From positions 15,686,001 to 15,750,000 of the forward strand of contig OX359246.1 in assembly GCA_947179485.1 (NCBI GenBank): 64,000 nt of DNA, written 5' to 3'. Shown piece after piece: positions 40,011 to 53,075 of this stretch (positions are counted from its first letter, which is position 1; every line of letters begins with the position of its first letter). The stretch is from Allacma fusca (lineage: Eukaryota > Arthropoda > Collembola > Symphypleona > Sminthuridae). Made by a program: the position numbers and the translations under genes. The notes below the pieces were generated by a model. It worked only from the letters and a program-made list of their open reading frames with translations. It did no database searches and was not told the origin of the DNA.

Positions 40011-41200
40011 CAGACCTGGATAACCGAAAAATAAGGTTTCCGTTAGTTCGTCATACGTTATTGTAATTTTTTTTCCGTTTTGGTTTTTGTTTACCGTTTT
40101 TTAAAAATACCGTTATCGGTTATACCGGTTTTCAAGCAAAATGAATTCGGTTAAACGGTTAATAACGGTATTCAGCAAATTTTATTGAGCTATTTTTAAA
40201 TTTATTTGATTAAACTAATAACACAAGTATTATTCAAACATTTCAAAACCACGGAACTTCGTAACATGTACCATTCAAAATCCGTTGGTTCAAAGGAACA
40301 AAACGGCGTTCAGTACCTCGTCCTTCATACTGCTTCGTCTTTCAGATAGAACAAATGCTAAGGCAGAAAACAGGCGTTCAACGCTCACTTGAGTCCCAGG
40401 AACCCAAATAAGTACTCTAGCTATATATCTCAATGAAGTCGGAGCAATACTAGCCCATTATTCGAATAGATCACACTTTACGCATTTTTTATTTTTTTCA
40501 CTCGGAATTTTCTCATATAATGCCTGATATCATATAATATCTATGATCTAATACCATATAAACTTTCCAACAATGTTGTTCTACTGGAAACAGAAGCCGT
40601 ATATGCAGATTCTGCTTTTGTTTTTATTTCTGAGAAATACCTCAAACGGGTCTTCCTTGTCATTAGAAACATTAGCTTCAAGCTGGTCGGCAACTTGTTA
40701 ATAAAGTGGAACTAACGATTAGCACTATTAGCAGAAATCGAAATATGCTGAAATTGAAAAACAATTAGCACAAGCAGATGTATGTTTTCATAAAACTAAC
40801 AATACACAAGTCGAAATAAGCTTAAATTGAATGAATCTAATAATAAGCAATTTATGTGTACTAGGTAAGTAATCAACGTACCGATATGTATGTACATACT
40901 CATATAAAATACGTTAACAATTAGCCACGTATTCAAACGGCGTACGTTCACGTTGAGTTCAATCGATAGTTGGAAGTTGGAGTACTGGTTGCCTTTACAG
41001 TTGAGAAAAAACCTAAAATAACCGTATTTTTTCAGTTTCGGTTTCGGTTACGGTTATTACTAAAACACATTTATCGTTTATTTTCGTTTATCGTAAATAT
41101 TTTTTTTTCGGTTTTCGGTTAGATTTCAAAAACCGTTATTGTAATTTTTTCGTTAATAACGTTATTCAATAACGTTATACCATAACGTTATCCAGGTCTG
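40011..41200 (-). mobile_element. hAT element with transposase remnant
   Basis: 1190 bp, ends CAGACCTGGATAAC / GTTATCCAGGTCTG, perfect 8-bp duplication ATTATAAC at 40003-40010 and 41201-41208. Subterminal AACGGTTAATAACGG-type repeats. It encloses a minus-strand hAT dimerisation fragment. Confidence 0.92.
40331..40412 (-). pseudogene. hAT transposase C-terminal dimerisation fragment
   Basis: The minus strand reads VPGTQVSVERLFSALAF then VLSERR. This is the conserved SxxSERxFS...L..RR block of the hAT dimerisation domain (Dimer_Tnp_hAT). No catalytic core is seen in the rest of the element, so it is a deletion derivative. Confidence 0.8.
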
Positions 41201-41208
41201 ATTATAAC

Positions 41209-41807
41209 AGCCAAATTCTCCATACCTCATCAACAGCAGTTGAAGTTCACATGTTCTTTGGTTGGGATGGACGCCAAATCAAATTACCTGTTCTTTATTT
41301 TGTTTCAATTTTAACTTAAAATTAGTAACAGTAAGACAAGTGGAAACTATAACTAGTGTGTGATTGTTGTTGTTTTTTTTTGAATTCCTACGTGAATTTA
41401 TTTACTTGTGGATGCAATTTTATTTTGTAAAGTGTTTCATGTTATTTCCACATGAAACTACAGTGTATGTTGTATTACGGATGACAATTGAGAAGATGTA
41501 CATGTATGCAAATGTTTATGGCAGTTAGCGTAATTGTGAAGACAATTGTAAATATTGATACTATTTGCAATTGTCTAAAAATTAAACTAACTGTAATAAA
41601 GATAGTCATGTAGTATTAATCTTGGAAGAAATAGAGTAGAGGTAGAGATGTGCATGAGGTAATTATGAATATTCAACTATAGGACAACCTGGAGAAAATC
41701 CCTTGCGAGGTTTTTACCAATATTTAGCGTGTAATAGTATTTTTACTCTTATTTGATTTATCGTGTTGCTATTTCTAGTTGTCAATTTTACCATTCTTTG
41801 TTGTGCA
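41209..41807. other. Unassigned AT-rich sequence
   Basis: No ORF or repeat I can recognise between the hAT element and the C1 block. Confidence 0.4.
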
Positions 41808-42746
41808 AATTTCAAAATTTAATTCGTTCCAAAAGTTTATCGACTTTACTCCGATTCCTTAAAAACTGTACTAAATATTCGAATGCTAGGGACATTTAAA
41901 CAAATTGCACAAAATCTAGAAGAAATATTGAGAGAAATTCTTTTTCACTTTTTGCATTCCCTCATTTTATGGATTTAAGGGAATCGGTTCTCTGAATAAG
42001 TTTTTTAATAAAATTTGGACTTACATTTCGGTGATGACGAAGAAGACCGAGAGAGCAAATGACAAGGTCAAATTTCAGACACGGTCCATTAAAAATGTGA
42101 GTAGAATTATTTGCGAAACAATGCCTTTGGACAAAATGAAGTAAAATATAAATTGAACTTACTTTTCCACTTGACGGCCGTTTATTTTATGGAAGGAACG
42201 AAAGTGTGAAAAAAAACTCACTGTAAGTACGAGTGATGCAGCCAATTGAAAATGCGTCAAAGCCACATGCACATGAGATAAATTTTAAAACTGATAACGT
42301 CTGAAGTGGGGAATTAATTTCGGGAGAAGATTGTTTAGAGATTAAATGACAGGTGATTTAAATCGCACTATGATAAGGAATCAAGTCAACTGTTGCTATA
42401 TTTTACTTCTTCCAATTTTAAGGGTGTCTTTTGTGTGGTCAAAATCACTTTTTCATTCAATTAATAAATCTATAGCGCAAGAAATTCGTCTATAAAATAT
42501 CTGAGCAAATTTTCCAATGTAGTTTTTGCCCACATTTTCAACAATAGATTTTAATATGGATTTTGTGACAGGAGGTTTCATTCAGCTCAATAAAATACAA
42601 GAATTTTGAATTCGAAAATAAGAAAATGATTGAAAATATAATTTAAACAATTTCAAGGACATTCTGAGCAAAGAGGTGTAACTGGATTTGACCCAATTGC
42701 TAATGTAATGTTGATAGCGTGTAGTTACGTGTAAACTAATTTGGAA

Positions 42747-43690
42747 CTGTGTTCGGACTGGGTACGGGTAATACTCGTGTAAACGGGTACGGGTACTGGT
42801 ATGGGTACTACCCGGCCACACAAGTTGAGTACTCGCAAATACGCACGTACTACCCGGGTATTCTGGATTTTAGAGAATAAAGTGGGTACAGGTACGGGTA
42901 TGGGTACTCACTCAGTGGCAATCGGGTAGTACCCAATAGAAACGGGCATCACTATATTAAATATATGTACCCGTGCATGCTGTACCCGAGTATTTTTGGG
43001 TACTTCAAGGGTTCTTACTGGGATGGATTACTATTTCTAAGACCTGCCAACACTGGAGTTTGGTGTAAAACAGCTTTGCTCCTTTGTATACGGATTTTCG
43101 AATCAGTAAAAGAGCCACGAAGCTTCGTTGCATTTTTTATTACTGATGGTTGTTGCATTTTAACGCTTCTAATGATTTCCTCACCGGATTCTAATAAAGA
43201 AATAAAACGTAAATAATCTATCAGATCTTCCATTTATCGACTAATACAATGGAACTCATCAAAGCAGAATTTCATGGGACAGGTTCCCTAAAAGCATATA
43301 TTTTAGTTAGACAGTCTAAAATACATTTACTGTATGTTTTAAGGTTAAAAGAGTATTAACACTAAGCTATATGTATTCAGAAACACTAAAAATATGAACA
43401 GAAGTTTCCAACGTACGGGCATGATTGCATAAAAATTCATCAAAATGTCTCAATTCTCAACGTATCCAAATACTCAGGTACAATGGTCGCGGGTACGAGT
43501 AAACGACCCCATTATACCCGTACCCGGTGGGTATATACCCATTTTGAAATCCTTGTAACCGTACCCATACCCATACCCGTAACCGTACCCGAAATTTTGA
43601 GCCTACCAAAGTGTACCCGGGTAGTACCCGAAATTGATCGGGTACACAAAATCGGTACCCGGGTAGTACCCATACCCGTGCTGAGCACTG
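42747..43690. mobile_element. TACCC-rich hAT-like element, C1 copy
   Basis: Dense GGGTACGGGTA / TACCCGTACCC repeats at both ends. The right end is GTGCTGAGCACTG and the left end is a mutated CTGTGTTCGGACTGG (CAGTGTTCAGACTGG in the C2 copy), so ends of CAGTGYTCAG type as in hAT. No matching 8-bp duplication is seen, which leaves the class open. No transposase is recognised. Confidence 0.55.
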
Positions 43691-44189
43691 AATGCTTCTT
43701 AGAAAAGAGATAATTCTGTAATTATTGCCAACCTTAAAGCTTCAACTATCCTTCTTTTTGTAGAACTTCAAAACCGCTTACGCATAACACGTTTGAAATT
43801 CAACAGCATTTCTGGAGTAATTTTCAAGCTGATGCTGTGAACTTTAAAAGCTACAGAATTTTCTCTTTTTTTCTTCGGCTAATTGACTCCGATGTTACTT
43901 CAGTTTCATATGCACACTCACTCTTGGAAATATATTAAGGAACTAACATTTCCTTTAAAAATAAAATAAAACAAATAAAATTACACGAGAGTAATGATAT
44001 AGTCTCAACATTGGATTACGCTCCCTTGCACGATCTAAGGAAGAAACACATTTGCAGAATAGTTTCATTCAAATTAAAATAAGTTTGCAAGTGTTACGTC
44101 CCTTCAAGTTTTCTTCAACAAAAGTGCACAAATTTCTGGAGTTCCTACAAAAAGGGGTTTTTGGTTACATGTATGAAATAAAGCATGTA

Positions 44190-45975
44190 AAATGTGGAAA
44201 AAAAATCTGGAAAATGGGGGATTGATTTTTGTCCTTGTTCCTTAAATGTTCTAGGGACACAGAGGATATGAGTCACCCTGCAAAGGCGAGACATTTGATT
44301 AATATTTTGAAGCACGTTCGAAATTCAAAATTAAAGTTTTCAGGATAAGCCAAGCGCACAATTCTTACGAGGAAATGGCGTTTTTCAATCTCGATAAAAA
44401 ACTCTTGTAGCGTGCTTCTTGAAGAATACGTGATTTTCGATAATTTGGCCAAAAAACATGAAACCAGGATTTGGAGACATCACGGATTCAAGTTACGCAG
44501 AATGAGGGTGGCTCATGGGGTGCCAGTTCCATTCTCACAAGACGACTATTTTACAAGTAATTTTTTTACACGTCTAAGAATCAGATAAAAATAAAACCCT
44601 GTCCTCGTGCGCTTACCGAGAATGTCATAATTTGGAGCCCTGAAATGAACGATCGGGCAAAATGCACTGCAGTTACTTTCATCCGCGTTTTCGGACTCTG
44701 TTGTTTTTTCATTCAACTTCTTTGGTTTTTTATTGCTTTTTCGTCAATTGACAAGAGATGATTTTCTATTCCAAAATGTACGTTTTGGCTAGTAAACACT
44801 GTGTATGTACTTCATTGACCCAAGACGGCATTCACAGATAATTAATCTTATCAGTTAACCAAACTTGGTACGTTATCGGATAGATCGAGTATATTCCGAA
44901 CTGATTCCAACACATTTTGGATAGGAAGTCCGTTATGGGTTCCATCTTCATATACGAGATCACTGAGCAAACGTTTATGATGTGTGTTCACTTACGGTTC
45001 AGTTTGTTACGATTTCATTATACTTTAGGTTGAAAAAGCGTTATTGACACCAGATGACCTCTTGCGGTCAGCAAATTGTTTTTGGGAATCAATATCCGGA
45101 CGGTAATAATATGTTTGTTCTTATTTTCTTTATAGATTTGCTATTTCTTATTGTCAATTTTCAAAATTTTTTTGCACCCCATGAGCTACCCTAATTTTTC
45201 AATAACTTCAACCTGTGATATCTCCAAATCCTGGTGTAACGAGAAGGTATCATTGCTATGTACAATAGCTAATCGGCCTTAGTGAATATAAGGCAGATCA
45301 TTTGAATATGTAAAGGAGATAAATTCTCCAGTTTCCTCTTACATGTATTCTGAGGAGAGCCTCAGTGCAATCTGGAGCTGCGAGAAGGAAAGAACTCTCT
45401 ACCATACCAAAGCAGCGTCCTGATCCTAATTAATAAACTCTACTTGTTATTAGTTGGAAACTCTGGTTGGCGTTCCAGTATTATTGGCATTCACCTCGCT
45501 TTGGCTCACTCATCAGCAACTCACATTATTATTTTATATTTCTTAATTATATTATTATTCCTACTTATTGGCTGGCATTATACAGAAGACATGTGGCTTT
45601 AGCTTGGCTGTATAATAATTATTGTTATACGACTTTACAGTACGCACAACATTCCCCAGTAAAGCCCCACTTCTTCTACACTGGTTTCACGTATCTTTGG
45701 AATTATTTTCAAAAATCATCTTTTTCTTCAAGGTGCACCCTTCAGGAGGTTTTTTCATCGAGATTGAATAATTAGCATTTCATCGTAAGGATTGTGCGTT
45801 ATGCTTTTCTGAAACGCTATAATGATTTTATTTTAAGTGTTGAAGTTAGTCGAAAGTGCTTTCAAACATTTATCAAAAGTCTCATCCTTAGCAGGGTGAC
45901 TCATATCCTTTCTCTTCCCTAACACAATTAAGGAACAAGGACAAAAAATATGTAAATCTCCCATTTTCCAGAATA
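44190..45975. repeat. Foldback element, C1 copy (best example)
   Basis: Left arm about 44190-44530 and right arm about 45170-45975 are inverted copies over roughly 340 bp once the solo LTR is set aside: AAATCTGGAAAATGGGGGA, TTGTCCTTGTTCCTTAA, CAATCTCGAT, CCAGGATTTGGAGA and GGCTCATGGGGTGC each have their complement in the opposite arm. The loop (about 44530-45150) is non-coding. Relatives lie at 33.6, 54.5, 55.3 and 61.6 kb. Confidence 0.75.
45235..45680 (+). mobile_element. Solo LTR with CTGG target duplication
   Basis: 446 bp starting TGTAACG and ending TCTACA, flanked by CTGG (45231-45234, 45681-45684). It has an LTR layout: ATATAAG near 45288, an initiator-like CAGTGCAA near 45363 and AATAAA near 45432. 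It splits the right foldback arm and is absent from the corresponding place in related arms. It does not resemble the giant element's LTR. Confidence 0.85.
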
Positions 45976-46930
45976 TACTTTTCCAGATTTCACAAGATTT
46001 ATAGCATACTTGTTGCTGAAATGCAGCGGATACAAAGGATAAGGAAGTGATGGAGTCTGGACATTTTTGGGGGAAATTAAAATGTTTTCGAATTTTTACT
46101 CAAATTTTAAAGTTATAAAAATTGGTATGACTCTCGGATCTGCCAAATCTGCAAGATTTTCATTAGTACGGAAACGAATTTTCTTTTGCTGAAAAATGTA
46201 GACACATATCAAAGAGGGAGGAAAATTTCACACACATCACTAATTCGGGACAACGCTTGCTCACGAATTGCTTACAGAACTTACGTTTTAAAATTCGAGT
46301 AAAAATTCAAAAAATTCAAAATTCTGTCCCAAAAAATGCCTCGCAAAAAATGGAAGGAACACACGGGCGACTGAAAATAACTCACTTTAAGTTCGAATCA
46401 TAGGTCTAATTGAAACTACGTCAAAGGAAGAGACGCATTCGTGAATGATGAAGTGACAGGTGGTTTCAATCAGATTGCGAAACACATTAGGACTAGATCG
46501 CGAAACTGATGAGCACTGGAGTCTACTGTCGTTATTATTTGCTCCTTCTATTTTTGAAGCTTTGTCTTTTGCTTGGACAAAATCACTCACTTATGCAATC
46601 ACAAAATCTTAGAGACGATTTTCGAAATTATGCACGTAACAAGAACATCTTTGCACACAAGACATTTTTTGCATTGAATATGTGCAAATTGAATTGTTTG
46701 TCACTCCTCGTACTAGCGCAAGAAATTCTCCAATAAAATATGTAAGCACATTTTGCGCTGTAGATTTCGCCAAAAATCTCCAACAGTAGATTTCAATCTG
46801 TATTTTGTCACAGGAGGATTTATTCAGACGAAGGAAATACACGAAATTTCAAAAATGAGGAAATAAATGAATATGTAATTATTACAAGTGTAATTATTAG
46901 GGCATCCTTTACGGAGAGGGTGGCCGGATT

Positions 46931-47384
46931 TAAGCTAGGCATTGGCATATCGGTTATTTTTTAAACATCGTTAATGTCGTCACCGTTTATCCTAAAAATG
47001 ACGATAACGATATCGAAGGACGATATAACGATATTTTTTTCAATTTGAAACGCATCGGTTTATAATATAAAATATAAAAATTATCGACCAACACTGGCGA
47101 AGTATTGATGATTAATTAAATACTGACCTTAGTACTACTGTTCATAACAAAAAGTAGCACAAGAATGTATTTCGGAAAATTATCCAACTTTTATTTTACT
47201 GATCCGATCCGAAGCACCCAGACTACAATAATTGGTATTACTTGAATGAGAACTGGTACTGACAATAAGGATATACATACGTAAGGCAAACCAAATATAT
47301 TTTAACCCCACTGACAGCATAATTGGTATTAATTATTGACATGAAACCAAAAAACCGGTAAAGGTGACATTTCCGTTAATGTGT
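46931..47384. other. Unclassified insertion with CGATAT repeats
   Basis: The C-block similarity stops at about 46930. The next bases carry short ATATCG / CGATAT and CGATAACG motifs (46960-47040), reminiscent of a transposon end, but I could not find matching ends or a duplication. Confidence 0.3.
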
Positions 47385-47720
47385 CACTCAATGTTTGATT
47401 CGCAGAAACCTCCACGGGTATGAATCCTCGATTTTTCCCGTTTTAGCTGTTGATTTCTGGGTATACAATTTATTCTGTTCCACAATTTCTTTCAAAGTTC
47501 TGGTTTAATTTCCACTAAACCCATAGCATTGGAATTCACAGAAGGGAAAACTCCCAGAATGTCTCTTCGAACAATTTTATTTTATGTTTTCAACTGATGA
47601 AAAGCTTTGGTACAATCATCCAATCAGGATTCATTACGAAGGATAATATTTTACCTGTTACTTCAACGGCAAGGATTGAATAAAACAATGAAATTTATGG
47701 AACAGAGAAATTGTTTTAAG
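47385..47720 (-). pseudogene. Third, decayed fragment of the A/B gene pair
   Basis: AGAAACCTCCACGGGTATG recalls the exon with GFTPADV, and 47480-47660 recalls the coiled-coil exon (TTCTTTCAAAGTTCTGG, CAATCATCCAATCAGGATTC). Everything between those exons is deleted and the frames are broken. Confidence 0.6.
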
Positions 47721-49170
47721 ATGTTTATACTTAAATTTTGCTTGAAATTAGGAACAATGATTTTGTAAGCATTGAACGTCAAGTATCAATAGAAATTCAA
47801 TAAGCGTGAGAATATTTGGTCGGAGGAAATAATTTAGAATTGGATGTGCGTATTTCTGTGAGATAAATTTGATTGACTTTTTAAATTATGCCTTTTGAAA
47901 TGAAAAACCTAGTTACGTTTTTTAGCATAACTTGGGAATCGGATAAAAAACAAGAATTAAGTACTAAGAGCTGACAATGATTTTCAGTTGTTCGTTTAAA
48001 TTAACTACATCGTACTCTTTGGAGTGCAAAAATATCAGTTTGCCCCACAATGTAGGTGATGCTTACAGTTAGTTCCTGAGCGCAGATTGTAAACGAAAAA
48101 TATTTTGTATTCAGTGCAAAGTCGTTTCAAGTTATCTTTAAAACACCGAAAATATAGACGTTTCCAGGAACAGGTAACGTTAACTTGGGGAAGATCCAAA
48201 ATAGTCCCATAGTTTGTGTAATTATTAAACAACATTGTAGTTGTGAACACGCGTGGGGTGGCATTGAAATCACCTGCTGGCAGGGATGATTATTTGAAAA
48301 TGAAAAGGCATTTTTTGTTATTTTAAAACTTTGGCATTTCGCATATTTATTTGCATCGTGTATTTACGAAATTTGGACAATATTATTTCTTGCAGGCAGT
48401 ATCTGAACTTTGGTTCCATTGGCAATGGATCTACTTTTTTTTTTCAACAACAAATTTGTCAATCTACATTCGTACAAATACAGCTATTTGGTGGAACATC
48501 TACACTTTTTTTTCTAAATGTTAACACAATATTTTGATTTGACAAGGAATCGTCCTACATGAATACTATTGACACTGTCATAGCAGATGTGCCTCAGCCA
48601 TTTTCCTATTTGTCTAAGTTATTATCCAGTGGCGTCAATATTTTTGGTGAGTGGAATGGAACTGGTGTTGCAAAATCTTAACTGGGCAGGGATTTTGTAT
48701 TCAAAATATAGAGGGCAGGAATTTGGTTTGAAAACCATAGTTTTGTTGAATGGAAGGTTGGCGGGGAACGCAATTAATAGCAAATATGCAATTCATTGCC
48801 GAATTGAGCTAACGGATTTACACGAGTTGTTTACAACCAACTTTCACTCCATGTACTTTCTTTGTTCAAGTATTAATTTGGTTTGCACAGGAGATTATTA
48901 TTAGAAGGCTGATAGTGACATCGGGGGGTGGTCGATTGGGAGACAAAATTTGACATTAGCAGTGTCATTTCTATTGAGTATCGTTTCTATGAGGATAAGA
49001 CAATAATGGACTGTTATGATTAACTGTTATATGAAATACACGTTGGCACACGTGATGTTCTAGATGAAACATAAGTTTATATTTCTGTGAGTGAGCGAGT
49101 GCACTGGACATAATTTAAATTAATCAGTAAAATTTACCCCACTAATCGTCCACAGTAGCTTTACATTAGC
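47721..49170. other. Unassigned AT-rich sequence, joining segment B
   Basis: Several short ORFs (for example 48587-48904, 105 codons) resemble nothing known. From about 48898 the text matches about 27395 in segment A. Confidence 0.4.
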
Positions 49171-49178
49171 ATGTGGTG

Positions 49179-49978
49179 CAGAGCTTCTGCCGGGGACAGG
49201 GACACTGGACGGACCGGGACAGGACGTCCCAGGGGACAAAATAATTGTCCCCATGTCGTATTCGGGACGGGAAGGGGACAAAAAAAATTCCCCATTATAT
49301 TCGGGACGAGACGGGGACGAAAAAAAATTGTCCCCATTATATTCGGGACGGGACGGGGACAAAAACAATTTTCCCCATTATATTCGGGACGGGACATGCT
49401 TTTTGGTCGTGTGTATTACGGGACGGGACGAGCAAGCATATCAGAACAAGGATAACATTTCAGCTTTAATGCTCATGAGTAAACTATTCTGTGAACACTA
49501 TTTCACCGAATGTAAGACATTCGATTTTAGGTTGTAGAAAATGAGGCTTGTTGCTCAAAAAGTTAAGGAAGAATCTTGGAGCCAGGATTTTACAAATGTG
49601 TTTTTTATGTTTTTGGTAATTACAAATATTTTTTGTACGAAATTTCCTCATGTTCCGATTTTCGGTATGAGAATGTCGACAACTGTTTTCAGTAATTATC
49701 GGGACGGTACAGGAATTTTGTTCACATGCCACGATTTTCAATATTTTGACACGGGACAATATTGTTTTTAATTTCGGGGACGGGACGGGGACAAGATTTT
49801 TGTCCCCATGTCCCGACTTTCGGGACGGGACCGGGGACAACGTGTTTATAAATTTTTGGGGACGGGACGGGGACATGGTTTTTGTCACCGTGTCCTGATT
49901 GTCGAGACGGGACTGGGGACAAAGGTTTTTAAAAAATATCGGGACGGGACAAGAATTTTGTCCCCAACAGAAGCTCTG
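49179..49978. mobile_element. GGGAC-rich hAT MITE, complete
   Basis: 800 bp, ends CAGAGCTTCTG / CAGAAGCTCTG, perfect 8-bp duplication ATGTGGTG at 49171-49178 and 49979-49986. The body is mostly GGGACGGGAC and GTCCCC repeats, non-coding. A partial copy lies at 27540-28047. Confidence 0.92.
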
Positions 49979-50914
49979 ATGTGGTGCACTAGGCAGACTT
50001 TACAAACGCGCCCTTTAAAAACATCCAACTTCCAGTGCTAAAATATTACACCAGGTTCTAAAAACGAAAGTTGAGAAAAATATGTACGGTGTATTTATCA
50101 TTGGCTACATTTTATCTTCTGCGACCGGATTTTTCAACTGGGTTTCATAATGTAAGATTTGAGTAGTTGCTATAGACAAAATTTGAAGGAGGTAGTGTGT
50201 TTTGTAATAATTGTAAAGCGGCGTCAACGGAGAAAAACAGCTTGAGGTTTCAAGTTATTGCTTTTGAAAAATACGAGAAACAGCTACATTACAATTTTCA
50301 CAAGATTTGACGGTAGACGTTTATTAAATTTTACTAATCAAAGCAAGCACAAAGCACAATTGCTACATATTTGGGTAGTAACCATTACATTCAGTATCAA
50401 TAAAGATGTTGAAAATAGAAATAACACCAGAAATTAAAATTAGAACAAAGTGTTGAAAACATGTCACTGTTATCCGAATAATAAAGCAAAACGCCAAAAT
50501 CTTCCATTTGTAACAAACTCAAGTAAGATTTAATTTTAAACCACATTATTTTCTATAATAAAACGAGAACCGTCCTCATTTGCTTATACACAAAGAAGAC
50601 ACAAGATCAAGGAGATTGTCATTTCGATTTGTCTATTTGCTAACCCCTAATTTAAACTTCGCGTTATGGTCACTCCTAATCAACACGTGTTTTGGAATTG
50701 TTGGAATTATAACTTGGACTCGAACTGAAGTTCTCATTCTTGGTTGGGATTCCACTTTAATTATAAAAAGGAAGTAGATTTGAATTTTCGCGAGAAAAAA
50801 TGTTATCATGGAAGATTTCAAAAACAGCATCACAAAATATTCGTTGTTTTGTTTTACATATTTGACATACATATGTTAACACCTAAGAGTGAATACAAAA
50901 CACCAAGACGATGA

Positions 50915-52243
50915 TTAAACAGCGAAAATTCGTATTTTCAAAAGCGATTTCTCTACCTCGGACATCAGAATTTCCGCTCGAATATTTCGTATTGCAATTC
51001 TTTGCAATCCTTCGTTTGCCTAAAAAAATAAATTCTCAAATAGAGTTCAAAAAATATTGACAAACGAAATTATTCGTACAAAAATATTTACGTTCGCATT
51101 TTTCTTGTAATCATGAGTTTTCCATTGATTTTCGTCCATCAACGCTTTCAGTTCCTTTTTCTCAGTGACAGCTGGAATTGGCACAAATGCTGCAGCAAAT
51201 GATTTCCCTCCAGATCCCACTTTCAGAGCAATTACCAAAGCGAGATCCGTTGAAATGATTTCGTAGCAAAACATTGCTTCCAAGTTCCTGCGTAAATAAA
51301 GTAAACACAATTTCGCTTCGTGAACTGACATTAAATAATTGATATTCAAAAACAATAATATTCGAATAAATGTAAGGAAATATTCCTTGATCTGGAAAAT
51401 CAAATAAAAAGTGTTCATACGTTTCACCCGATACAAACAAACTTTCTCGATGCAGTGGAAGAATTTCAAGTGGCAAAGCATTATTTTCTTTGGAATTACA
51501 GTACCAATTGTTCCGTTTACTCAACCGAACGCTCAGGCAGTTTACTAAAATAACAAATCAATTCGGAATAACTTTAAATTTCCAATTTCCAATTGGTTTC
51601 AGTGAAATTAACATGAAAGTTTTAAGAAACGAACCAATTTCGACAACGCAAGAAAACCTTTGGATATTTTTAGCTGATTTTGAATTTGTTTGGGAATTTT
51701 GAGGAGATCGAAGCATTTCCAAACTTTTTCCATCCACGATCCGTTGTTTTCCTCCAATCAGAGAACGAAGAGATCCAAACATGGGATTGAATTCCAGGAT
51801 TTCGACATGAACGATAGATCTTGGACCATTTGACATGTGACCTCTCAAAAGTAAATTTCCGTGGGTCACGACATGTTCCAGTGGGACTTTGGTTGATTTT
51901 TTCTGGAGGAAAATTAATTGATGGAATTGGTTTGAACGAAATCATTTTTCATTTCTCACAATTTAAAAGTTCTCACATTAGTCCAAACATCCGGCGCGGG
52001 CGATATTTCCCATAATTTGTCATCCAATGATCGATTCATAAAAATGTCCGCAGGGGTGAATCCAATGCCCAAATAAATATAACCTTCAGAATAACTGGCG
52101 CAACGAATGACTAACCTCAAGATGCCGGAAATTGCGAAAGAGCACAAGAACTGACAAACACCCCTGGATCAAATCAGTGCATTAAAACGACAACAACCAA
52201 CAAAAAAAATCCCAGTTGGAATAATATTTTTAAACTGCACCAT
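50915..52243 (-). pseudogene. Unidentified multi-exon gene, copy B, probably decayed
   Basis: Same exon set as copy A: ATG at 52243 (QFKNIIPTGIFFVG), YLGIGFTPADI and SPAPDVW, LLLRGHM and GGKQRIVDGK, NNWYCNSKENN, LALVIALKVGSGGKSFAAAF, and a final exon with stop at 50915. Copy B keeps the frame lost in A's first exon but has a TGA shortly after it. The donor corresponding to GTAAGT at 30147-30152 in A has become GTCAGT; that intron is read through without a stop. Lesions in the two copies therefore differ. Family unknown. Confidence 0.5.
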
Positions 52244-52368
52244 TTTCAAAAGATTTTCTTAAATGCTTCTCTAATTATTCTAACCTCATTTCCTTCGTTT
52301 AGTCACTCAAGAAATAAGTCGAAGCATAATATTGTGGTTTTAAAAACGGTGCAAAATCTTTAACTTAC

Positions 52369-53075
52369 GAACTTCCTTTGAAAGAAAAAACTTCGCTGAA
52401 ACTTCCATCGACTTTCGAAGGACCGCTGTTTTCTGAACCATACCAAAAATGATACTGCGGATCGGTGAGAACGGAGTCTAAAAAGTTGGCTGAAAATGAG
52501 TATCAACAAATTTTTGTTTTCAATTATTTAATTATTTACGACAACGAGTTGGGATTTCACTATTCGAAAAACTCACTCAATTTAATCGTGCAAGATGTTT
52601 TTACATTTTTTGAAATGGGAATTGAGTTGGAAATCGTTTCAACAGAAGTTCCTCGAAGACTTTTGCCATCTTTGGATTTTTTTTCTTTTATCAATTTATT
52701 GAAAGTTGCCTTCAAAAATTCTCTTTCCTCAGTTTCAGTTTTGGAACAAATTTCCACAATTTCAAATTCTTCCTCTGATTCTTCAGAACTTTCTTCTTTG
52801 ACAATTGTTTTCGCTTCGATTTTGGATTTTGATTTCCTCGGATTTTGTTTTTTGATTTCTTGGCTTGAATTGTTGTCTTTGATATTTTTAACAAAAAATT
52901 CTGTTTTTTCGACAATTTCTCTCAAAGTTCTGGTTTCCATTAATCCCGTTCCCTCGGAATCTGCAGAAGATGAAACTCCGAGGATCTCTTTTCGCAAGAT
53001 TTCATTTTCGGTTTTCAGCTGATGAAAAGATTTCGTTAATTCATCCAATCGGAATTCGATGCGAAGGAGAATTTT
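52369..53075 (-). CDS. Coiled-coil exon plus downstream exon, copy B
   Basis: Exon about 53075 to 52577 encodes a Lys/Glu-rich coiled coil (LDELTKSFHQLKTENEILRK), with donor GTGAGT; exon 52489-52369 (121 nt, as in A) ends at GTAAGT. Splice sites and length are conserved with copy A despite many amino-acid changes. The 5' end is undefined and function is unknown. Confidence 0.45.

Larger units (their letters stand above)
41808..46930. repeat. Duplicated transposon block C1
   Basis: Collinear with C2 (56803-63660), from ACTCCGATTCCTT through CGAAGAAGA near 42045, the TACCC-rich element, the foldback unit and GGAGAGGGTGGCCGGAT. Within C1, 42400-42700 also resembles 46530-46900 in the same orientation (AGCGCAAGAAATTC, TTTTGTCACAGGAGG), so the block itself has long direct repeats at its ends. 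C1 alone holds the solo LTR; C2 alone holds the long-TIR element. Confidence 0.75.

Noticed and set aside
49171-49537. Overlapping ORFs rich in Gly/Arg/Thr
   Set aside because: They are translations of the GGGACGGGAC repeats in a hAT MITE.
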